DNA of 6,492 nt from Actinomycetota bacterium (GTDB taxonomy: Bacteria > Actinomycetota > Actinomycetes > Mycobacteriales > Micromonosporaceae): assembly GCA_005885115.1 (NCBI GenBank), contig VAXX01000507.1, positions 1-6,492 on the forward strand, in the 5' to 3' direction. Made by a program: the position numbers and the translations under genes. A model generated the notes under the pieces. That model had not been told where the DNA came from, ran no database searches, and saw nothing but the letters and a program-made list of their open reading frames with translations. Shown here piece after piece: positions 1 to 4,496 of the stretch (position 1 is its first letter; each line of letters starts with the position of its first letter).

Positions 1-197
1 CCGGCGGCCGGTTGGGCCGCGTCCGGGGCGGCCGGGCTCAGCCCGTACCCGATCAGGAGGATCAGGACCACGACGGCCACCGCCGCCCACTGCTGGCGCC
101 GCCGGTGCCGGCGCCGCGCCCGATCGAAAAGCCCAGGGGGTACGGCCGGGGACGGCGCCTGCTCGGCGATCTCCCGCAGCGTCTCGCGCAGCATCAT
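1..197 (-). CDS. Small single-pass membrane protein next to SigE-type sigma factor (partial, C-terminus off the edge)
   Basis: I translated this from the minus strand; it begins ATGATG at 197 and is still open at base 1, giving 65 complete residues. Residues 1-36 are a cytoplasmic-looking segment with a strongly basic cluster (residues 26-34, RARRRHRRR). A hydrophobic stretch follows at about 37-53 (WAAVAVVVLILLIGYGL), then a Pro/Ala-rich start of an outer segment. This is the layout of a type II (N-in) single-span protein. Its ATG overlaps the TGA of the sigma factor gene (bases 194-197 read ATGA), so translation is probably coupled. Small membrane proteins directly behind SigE-family genes are often anti-sigma or partner proteins. 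No zinc-binding anti-sigma motif is visible in the part present, so that role is inference. The second ATG (194) could also be the start. Confidence 0.7.
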   Translation of the reverse strand, partial: MMLRETLREIAEQAPSPAVPPGLFDRARRRHRRRQQWAAVAVVVLILLIGYGLSPAAPDAAQPAA

Positions 198-697
198 CGC
201 GCCACCCCCACGAGGTCGGCCAGCTCCGGTGCCAGCTCGCGCAGCCGGCGCAGCGCGTGCCGGGTCTGGCTCTTGATCGTTCCGGTGCTGACGCCCAGCA
301 GCATGGCCGACTCCGCCTCGGTACGGTCCTCGTAGAACCGCAGCACGAGCACGGCCCGCTGCCTCGGGGTCAGGCGCCGGATGGCGGAGGCGAGGACGAG
401 CCGGGTGTCGTGATCGGTCTCGCTCGGCCGCTCGGGCGGCACGGCGGTGAGCGTCTCCGGTGGGCGGGCGCGCAGCCGGCGCCAGCGCGACACCGACTGG
501 GTATAGATGACCCGGCGCAGGTACGCCTCCGGGTCGTCAAGCTGCCGCCACCGTACGGCCGCCCTTTCCAGCGCTGACTGCACGAGGTCCTCCGCGTCGT
601 GTGCGTTTCCGGCGACCAGGTAGGCGATCCGCAGCAAGGCGGGCGTCCTGGTACGCACGTACTCCTCGAATGACGCCCGTGTATCCGCGACACCCAC
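194..697 (-). CDS. SigE-family ECF RNA polymerase sigma factor
   Basis: A 167-residue sigma-70 protein of the short actinobacterial SigE family, which directs RNA polymerase core to a dedicated promoter set. Region 2 spans about residues 10-78, with the typical opening SFEEYVRTRTPALLRIAYLV and the AEDLVQSAL motif at 35-43. Region 4 spans about 103-155 and contains LTPRQRAVLVLRFYED and the helix-turn-helix core LLGVSTGTIKSQTRHALRRLR. An upstream ATG at 817 is in frame, but the extra 40 residues are low-quality sequence unlike the family. GTG at 697 has GAGGAGG eight bases upstream and gives the usual family length, so I chose it; GTG at 706 is the alternative. The stop overlaps the ATG of the downstream membrane-protein gene. 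No sigma-specific promoter could be recognised upstream. Confidence 0.9.
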   Translation of the reverse strand: MGVADTRASFEEYVRTRTPALLRIAYLVAGNAHDAEDLVQSALERAAVRWRQLDDPEAYLRRVIYTQSVSRWRRLRARPPETLTAVPPERPSETDHDTRLVLASAIRRLTPRQRAVLVLRFYEDRTEAESAMLLGVSTGTIKSQTRHALRRLRELAPELADLVGVAR

Positions 698-854
698 CTC
701 GGGCACCTCCTCAGCAACTATGACGCCGCTCGATGCCCGGATGGGGGGAACCTCTCGGCACTCCGTCGACGGGTAGCCCGCCGACCCGAGCGCCGGCCGA
801 TCCATCGGTAGCCGCAATGACGACCGGTACCGTACGGGCGCTGCCCGTGGTCGC

Positions 855-868
855 TCCGGTCGACCGGA
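855..868. promoter_or_regulatory. 14-bp perfect palindrome upstream of the sigma factor gene
   Basis: tccggtcgaccgga is a perfect 14-bp palindrome in the 258-nt gap between the oxidoreductase stop and the sigma factor start. It could be a dimeric regulator site, but short GC palindromes arise by chance in DNA this rich. No promoter elements flank it convincingly. Confidence 0.2.
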
Positions 869-903
869 ACAGGGCGGGTTCGGCGTTGCCGCCCGAGGTG
901 TCC

Positions 904-935
904 CCGGCGCCGTACCGTCAGCCGGCGCCGTACCG
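904..935. repeat. Two 14-bp direct repeats just beyond the oxidoreductase stop codon
   Basis: The unit ccggcgccgtaccg occurs at 904-917 and again at 922-935, giving an 18-bp period. The pair sits 20 bases downstream of the oxidoreductase stop on the minus strand and inside the only sizeable gap between that gene and the sigma gene. Function unknown; each unit contains the GC-rich palindrome ggcgcc. Confidence 0.35.
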
Positions 936-955
936 CCGATTCAGCGGGTGGCTCC

Positions 956-1882
956 TTACGCCGTCGGGTCGAGGACGATCTTGCCGAGGGTGTGCCTGCG
1001 CTCCAGCTCCCGGTACGCCGCCCGGACCTCGGTGAGCGGGTACACCCGGGCGATCGGGACCTCGATCGCGCCCTTGTCGACGAGCGCGGCCAGTTCGGCC
1101 AGGGTGTCCGCGCCGGCGCCGGCCGCGTTGCCGTCGGACTTGACGCCGTACTTCGCCGCCGCCGCGAAGTCGATGATGGTGTCGATCCGGTCCCGCTCGA
1201 CCCCGAGGTCGAGGGCGAGCTCGACGTACCCGCTGCCGTACGTGTCGATGAACGCGTCGACCCGACCACCGGAGGTCTCCCGGATCCGCTCGGCGACCCC
1301 GGTGCCGTAGCTGGCCGGGAGTACGCCGTGCCCGGCGAGCCAGCCATGGTGCGTCGCGCCGGCCAGACCGATCACGGTGGCATCCGCAAGCCGGGCCAGC
1401 TGTACCGCGATCGACCCGACCCCGCCGGCCGCCCCGGACACCACGAGGGTGTCGCCGGCGGTGAGCGAGACGGCGCGGACGGCGGCGTACGCGGTCGAAC
1501 CGGCGACGTGCAGCGAACCGGCCACCGCCCAGGGCACGCCACCGGGCCGGTGGACCAGGTGCTCCGGCTGGACCAGGACGTACTCGGCCTGGCTGGCCCG
1601 CTCGTCGGTGTAGCCGATCACCTCGTCCCCGACCGCGAAACCGGTCACTCCGGCACCGAGTCGCGCGACGACTCCCGCCAGGTCGCTGCCCTGCCCGGAT
1701 GGGAACGTCGCCGGCCACCGCTTGGCGTACACCCCCGTGCGGATCGCCACCTCGCCCGGGTTGATCGACGCCGCCCGGACCTGTACCAGCACCTGTCCCG
1801 GGCCGGGCTCCGGCCGGGCCACGTCCGCGACGTACAAGACGTCGATGTCCCCGTACCCGTCGAACCTGACCGCCTTCGGCAT
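956..1882 (-). CDS. MDR-family NAD(P)-dependent oxidoreductase (quinone/enoyl reductase type, zinc-free)
   Basis: A complete 308-residue medium-chain dehydrogenase/reductase. The N-terminal GroES-like domain covers about 1-120, with the conserved Asn in AASINPGEVAIRTG (around 41) and the SDLAGVVARLGAGVTGFAVGD segment (66-86). The Rossmann cofactor domain follows, with the nucleotide-binding loop SGAAGGVGSIAVQLARLA at 149-166. The C-terminus ends in the family-typical ELERRHTLGKIVL. The cysteines and histidines that bind zinc in alcohol dehydrogenases are absent, so this is the quinone-oxidoreductase/enone-reductase branch, which normally moves hydride from NADPH to an activated alkene or quinone. 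The substrate cannot be read from the sequence. The ATG at 1882 has a good ribosome site (AGAAGGGGG, about six bases upstream). It is divergent from the response regulator gene and may share a transcript with the 23-codon ORF upstream. Confidence 0.9.
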   Translation of the reverse strand: MPKAVRFDGYGDIDVLYVADVARPEPGPGQVLVQVRAASINPGEVAIRTGVYAKRWPATFPSGQGSDLAGVVARLGAGVTGFAVGDEVIGYTDERASQAEYVLVQPEHLVHRPGGVPWAVAGSLHVAGSTAYAAVRAVSLTAGDTLVVSGAAGGVGSIAVQLARLADATVIGLAGATHHGWLAGHGVLPASYGTGVAERIRETSGGRVDAFIDTYGSGYVELALDLGVERDRIDTIIDFAAAAKYGVKSDGNAAGAGADTLAELAALVDKGAIEVPIARVYPLTEVRAAYRELERRHTLGKIVLDPTA

Positions 1883-1928
1883 GGCGTACCCCCTTCTGTT
1901 GAACCCAGCCTGCCGCGGCGCGTGGCGC

Positions 1929-2000
1929 TCAGCTATGGGACACGCAGTCGGTGTCGTCGCCGATCGAGGCGAACAGTTCCAAGCTCTCGGGACTGATCAT
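1929..2000 (-). CDS. Possible 23-residue small ORF upstream of the oxidoreductase
   Basis: Minus-strand ATG at 2000 to TGA at 1929 encodes 23 residues, beginning MISPESLELFASIGDD and ending TDCVSHS. Its composition is protein-like (acidic, a single Cys, no Arg), unlike the Arg-rich shadow frames around it. By hand count G/C at codon positions 1, 2 and 3 is about 48, 43 and 87 percent, the pattern of a real gene here. However, a plus-strand frame shares the same third positions, so the bias does not fix the strand. No clear Shine-Dalgarno sequence precedes it. It ends 46 bases before the oxidoreductase ATG and could be a leader peptide for that gene, a small peptide gene, or chance. Confidence 0.3.
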   Translation of the reverse strand: MISPESLELFASIGDDTDCVSHS

Positions 2001-2062
2001 TCGGCCCGCGTCGCCGTACTGGCGTGGCCGAACTGAGCGCGGTCACCACGTTGACCGACGGG

Positions 2063-2068
2063 TACGCT
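2063..2068 (+). promoter_or_regulatory. Candidate -10 element for a leaderless response-regulator transcript
   Basis: TACGCT matches the actinobacterial TANNNT -10 pattern and lies six bases before GTG 2075. This is the spacing expected if transcription starts at the first base of the start codon. No Shine-Dalgarno sequence precedes that GTG, which agrees with a leaderless mRNA. No convincing -35 is seen at 17-18 bases; the nearby TTGACC (2051-2056) is too close. Confidence 0.35.
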
Positions 2069-2074
2069 GGTGGC

Positions 2075-2746
2075 GTGGGTCAACCGGACGGCTCGCAGGC
2101 GATCGCGGTCTTCCTGGTGGACGACCACGCCGTGGTACGCCGCGGGATGCGCGCGTTCTTCGAGATGCTGCCCGACATCGAGATCCGGGGTGAGGCCTCG
2201 GACGGGCGGTCGGCGCTGGACCAGCTCGCCGTCATGGCGGCCCACGACGAGCTGCCCGACGTGGTGCTCATGGACCTGCTGATGCCCCGGCTCGACGGGA
2301 TCGCCACGACGAAGGCGATCAAGCAGCAGTACCCGAGCGTCGAGGTGGTGGCCCTCACCAGCTTCAGTGAGGCCGAGCGGGTACACGGGGCGCTGGAGGC
2401 CGGCGCCGCCGGCTACCTCCTCAAGGACGCCGAGGCCGAGCAGGTGGTAGCGGCGGTCCGGGCGGCCTACCGGGGTCAGGTGCACCTCGACCCCGTGGTG
2501 GCCCGCAAGCTCACCCGGTCGCTGGTCGCCCCGCAGCGTACCGCGACGGCGCTGACCAACCGCGAGCGCGAGATCCTGGTGCTCGTCGCCCAGGGCCGGT
2601 CCAACCGCGACATCGCGAAGGCGCTGGTGATCAGCGAACGCACCGCCCGTACCCATGTCAGCAACGTGCTGGCCAAGCTCGGGCTGGCCTCGCGTACCCA
2701 GGCCGCGCTGTGGGCCGTACGCGAGGGCCTCGTCCCCGGCGCGTGA
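2075..2746 (+). CDS. NarL/LiaR-type two-component response regulator (receiver + LuxR HTH)
   Basis: A 223-residue DNA-binding response regulator. The receiver domain covers about 10-130: acidic pocket D16-D17 (VFLVDDHAVVRRG), phospho-acceptor D67 in VVLMDLLMPRLDG, T95 in VALTSFSE and K117 in YLLKDA, so all switch residues are intact. The LuxR-type helix-turn-helix covers about 158-218 (LTNREREILVLVAQGRSNRDI, then SERTARTHVSNVLAKLGL), all typical. Overall it resembles the LiaR/VraR/DesR branch, whose members usually answer envelope or membrane stress, but the signal here is unknown. The open frame reaches back to GTG 2024. I prefer GTG 2075 because homologues begin just before the receiver core and because of the -10-like element next to it. 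No histidine kinase gene lies on either side, so it is an orphan within this window. It is divergent from the oxidoreductase gene. Confidence 0.92.
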   Translation: MGQPDGSQAIAVFLVDDHAVVRRGMRAFFEMLPDIEIRGEASDGRSALDQLAVMAAHDELPDVVLMDLLMPRLDGIATTKAIKQQYPSVEVVALTSFSEAERVHGALEAGAAGYLLKDAEAEQVVAAVRAAYRGQVHLDPVVARKLTRSLVAPQRTATALTNREREILVLVAQGRSNRDIAKALVISERTARTHVSNVLAKLGLASRTQAALWAVREGLVPGA

Positions 2747-2872
2747 CCAGCGACAAGCGGCGGTATGCGACAAAGGTCGCGCACGAACCGGGTCGGACGG
2801 CCGTCGGCGCCGCCCCCGTCGCGCGGTTGACTCACCAGAGTATGTGCCCATCTGCCTTCCGGGGAGCCGCCC

Positions 2873-3259
2873 GTGCGCGACGACGACCACGACCAACCGC
2901 TCCGCATCCTGATCGTCGAGGACGATCCCCGGGTGCGGACCGCCCTGCGGGCCTTCCTGTCCGAGGGCGGATTCGAGGTCGTGGGCGACGCCGCCACCGC
3001 CGCCGCCGCACTGCGGATGGCCCGCGAGCGCGCTCCGGCCGTGGTACTCGTCGACGTGCTCACCGCCCACGGACCGGACGGCATCGAGCTGCTCCGGGCG
3101 CTCACCGAGTTGCGGATCCCCGCCGTCGCGATCAGCATCCACGGCGGGGTACGGGGTGACGCGCTCGCCGCCGGTGCGTACTCCTTTCTGGACAAGGACA
3201 GCGCGCCGGAACTGCTCGTCGCGACGCTGCGGGAGGCGGCGGCCCACGCGTGCCGGTGA
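2873..3259 (+). CDS. Stand-alone receiver-domain response regulator
   Basis: A 128-residue single-domain response regulator with no output domain. The receiver runs from about residue 10 (LRILIVEDDPRVR, acidic residues E16-D17-D18) to the end, with phospho-acceptor D61 in VVLVDVLTAHGPDG, S88 in VAISIHGG in the Thr/Ser switch position, and K108 in FLDKDS. The loop after D61 is one residue longer than usual and lacks the conserved Met/Leu-Pro pair; D61 to the loop Gly is nine residues instead of the usual eight. GTG 2873 is the start, with GGGGAG six bases upstream. It lies 126 bases behind the LuxR-type regulator on the same strand, so co-transcription is possible. Single-domain receivers act in phosphorelays or by protein-protein contact; partner unknown. 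No cognate kinase is visible. Confidence 0.88.
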   Translation: MRDDDHDQPLRILIVEDDPRVRTALRAFLSEGGFEVVGDAATAAAALRMARERAPAVVLVDVLTAHGPDGIELLRALTELRIPAVAISIHGGVRGDALAAGAYSFLDKDSAPELLVATLREAAAHACR

Positions 3260-3265
3260 CCGGGA

Positions 3266-3282
3266 CGGCCCCTGGCGGGCCG
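3266..3282 (+). terminator. Weak hairpin just after the receiver-domain gene
   Basis: CGGCCC and GGGCCG pair as a 6-bp all-GC stem with a 5-nt loop, starting six bases after the stop codon. There is no T-tract. The position suits a terminator of the actinobacterial kind, but in DNA of this composition such short stems are common. Confidence 0.25.
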
Positions 3283-3360
3283 GCCGGATCCCCCGCAGAC
3301 TTCGGTGACGGCCGGTTCGCCGGCGCCGGCCCCGGTAGTGCTGGGGCAAATGACGTAGTC

Positions 3361-3377
3361 GACGGGTGACACCCGTC
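3361..3377. promoter_or_regulatory. Inverted repeat, 7-bp arms with 3-bp centre
   Basis: gacgggt-gac-acccgtc is a perfect 7-bp inverted repeat in the non-coding stretch ahead of the small gene and IclR gene. The size suits a dimeric helix-turn-helix regulator site. It lies in the less GC-extreme part of the gap, where a promoter would be expected, but I could not identify matching -35/-10 elements. Confidence 0.3.
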
Positions 3378-3402
3378 CCGCCACCGGTTGGCGCAAAGGC
3401 CC

Positions 3403-3467
3403 GGTCACGTCCGGTCAGCCGTCCCGTGAGCTGACCGGTGCGCCGGGGGACAGTCAGAGGGGTCAGC
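3403..3467. promoter_or_regulatory. Cluster of GGTCA repeats including a 9-bp inverted repeat upstream of the small gene/IclR pair
   Basis: ccggtcagc (3411-3419) and its exact reverse complement gctgaccgg (3430-3438) are separated by 10 bases. A further direct copy of ggtcagc lies at 3461-3467 and a shorter ggtca at 3403-3407. Two readings are possible. One is operators for a dimeric regulator, for example autoregulation by the IclR protein encoded just downstream. The other is an RNA hairpin in the leader. The spacing of the arms (centre to centre about two helical turns) suits the operator reading. Confidence 0.4.
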
Positions 3468-3492
3468 AAGCCGCCGTCCGCCGGAGGTCCCG

Positions 3493-3630
3493 ATGACCGA
3501 AAAGTTCCCCAGCCAGGCCGGTACCACCGGCCGGCGGATCAGGGTCACCCGCCGCCCGCAGCGCCGGGACGCGTACCCCGACACCACGGTCACCGAGTCG
3601 TGGCCGCCCCGCCTGAACAAGGCGCTCTAG
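3493..3630 (+). CDS. Small basic protein, 45 residues, coupled to the IclR gene
   Basis: ATG 3493 to TAG 3628-3630 encodes 45 residues that I do not recognise. GGAGG lies five bases before the ATG. By hand count G/C at codon positions 1, 2 and 3 is about 60, 62 and 96 percent (43 of 45 third positions), a strong coding signature. The protein is very basic in its first half (Arg at 14, 15, 17, 20, 21, 24, 25), has no Cys, no membrane segment and no signal peptide, and ends TESWPPRLNKAL. The stop codon directly abuts the GTG of the IclR gene, so the two are surely one transcript and probably translationally coupled. It could be a small DNA- or protein-binding partner of the regulator, a translational leader, or less likely a peptide precursor: it has one Tyr and one Trp but no known precursor motif. 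Confidence 0.65.
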   Translation: MTEKFPSQAGTTGRRIRVTRRPQRRDAYPDTTVTESWPPRLNKAL

Positions 3631-4437
3631 GTGAGAACCCAGGACAGCGGCCGGCCTCTGGCCGGACCTTCCGAGGACACCGCGCAGGCCACCCGGGCGG
3701 TGGTGGACAAGGCGTTCACCGTGCTCGAGGCCTGGCGCCGGCGCGACGAGGTACTGGGCGTCTCCGAGCTGGCCCGCCGTACCGGCCTGCCCAAGTCGAC
3801 CAGCCACCGGCTGCTCGGCCTGCTCGAGGCGGCCGGCGTCGTGGAGCGCGGCGCGGCCGGCCACCGGCTCGGCGACCGGCTGCACGGATTCTCCGCGCTG
3901 CTGTCCGCCGACAGCCCACCCGAGCTGCGCGAGGTGAGCCTGCCGTACCTCCAGGACCTCTACGAACTCACCCACGAGACGATCCACCTCGCGGTACTCG
4001 ACGGCGTCGACGTGCACTGCGTGGAGAAGCTGTACGGCCACCGCCGCTCGCCGCTGCGCTCGCGTGTCGGCGGGCTGCTGCCCGCCCACTCCACCGCGCT
4101 GGGCAAGGCGTTGCTGGCGTACTCGGACCCGGCGACCCAGCGCCGGGCGCTCACCAGGATCCTCGACGGGTACACCACGGCAACGGTCACCCAGCCCTCG
4201 CGCCTGGCCGCCGAGTTGCGTACCACCCGGCTGCGCGGGCTCGCCTTCGACCGCCGGGAAACCCATCCGGAGGTCATGTGCGTGGCGGCGCCGATCCTGG
4301 ACCACCAGGGCCGGGTGGTGGCGGCGATCTCGATCAGCGGTACCCAGCACCGGTTCGATCCGGCCGCCGTGGCCGAGCCCCTGCGCCGTACCGCGCGGGC
4401 CGCCTCGGTCGCGCTCGCCGGCCCTCGCGCCGCCTAG
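3631..4437 (+). CDS. IclR-family transcriptional regulator
   Basis: A complete 268-residue IclR-type regulator. The winged helix-turn-helix covers about 24-87 (VVDKAFTVLEAW, then LGVSELARRTGLPKSTSHRL with recognition helix near 54-65). The effector-binding domain covers about 95-265. Conserved family stretches include HETIHLAVLDG (115-125), LPAHSTALGKALLAY (150-164) and the late AAPILDHQGRVVAAISISG. Such proteins bind as dimers or tetramers and respond to small carboxylic, aromatic or other metabolites; the ligand here is unknown. The GTG at 3631 has no own Shine-Dalgarno sequence and directly follows the TAG of the 45-residue gene, so it likely relies on coupled translation. It converges on the thioesterase-P450 gene and so could be a cluster-border regulator, which is inference. 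The repeats at 3403-3467 are candidate autoregulatory sites. Confidence 0.93.
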   Translation: MRTQDSGRPLAGPSEDTAQATRAVVDKAFTVLEAWRRRDEVLGVSELARRTGLPKSTSHRLLGLLEAAGVVERGAAGHRLGDRLHGFSALLSADSPPELREVSLPYLQDLYELTHETIHLAVLDGVDVHCVEKLYGHRRSPLRSRVGGLLPAHSTALGKALLAYSDPATQRRALTRILDGYTTATVTQPSRLAAELRTTRLRGLAFDRRETHPEVMCVAAPILDHQGRVVAAISISGTQHRFDPAAVAEPLRRTARAASVALAGPRAA

Positions 4438-4449
4438 CAACCCCTACGT

Positions 4450-4491
4450 ACGGTGGAGGCCCGCCCCTGGTCAGGGGCGGGCCTCCACCGT
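4450..4491. terminator. Bidirectional terminator, 20-bp perfect inverted repeat between convergent genes
   Basis: acggtggaggcccgcccctg (4450-4469) is followed by gt and then its exact reverse complement (4472-4491). In RNA this would be an 18-19-bp GC-rich stem with a short loop, in either direction. It fills the 59-base gap between the IclR stop (4437) and the thioesterase-P450 stop (4497). No T-run follows on either side (cttggc on plus, acgtaggggttg on minus), as is common for actinobacterial terminators. Confidence 0.88.
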
Positions 4492-4496
4492 CTTGG

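Noticed and set aside
698..817. Longer N-terminus of the sigma factor from ATG 817
   Set aside because: The extra 40 residues do not look like the family, and GTG 697 has a strong Shine-Dalgarno sequence at the right distance.
992..1996. 334-codon plus-strand open frame antisense to the oxidoreductase
   Set aside because: Low-complexity Arg/Asp/Pro/Gly translation without domains, opposite a complete MDR-family protein.
2051..2056. TTGACC as a -35 element of the response regulator promoter
   Set aside because: Only six bases separate it from the -10-like TACGCT, and no -10 lies at 16-19 bases downstream.
2767..2780. Hairpin gcgac-aaag-gtcgc after the LuxR-type regulator
   Set aside because: The stem is only 5 bp, too short to call a terminator in this composition.
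2827..2855. TTGACT with possible -10 (catctg) as a promoter for the single-domain receiver gene
   Set aside because: The -10 match is poor; the site may still be real, but the sequence does not support it well.
1997..3469. 490-codon minus-strand open frame across both response regulator genes
   Set aside because: Arg/Gly/His-rich composition with no recognisable domain; it lies antisense to two clear response regulators and is a GC-driven shadow frame.
3493..3630. Calling the 45-residue protein a RiPP precursor modified by the P450
   Set aside because: No known leader motif or modifying-enzyme gene is present in the window, and the P450 is tied to a thioesterase, which points to assembly-line chemistry instead.
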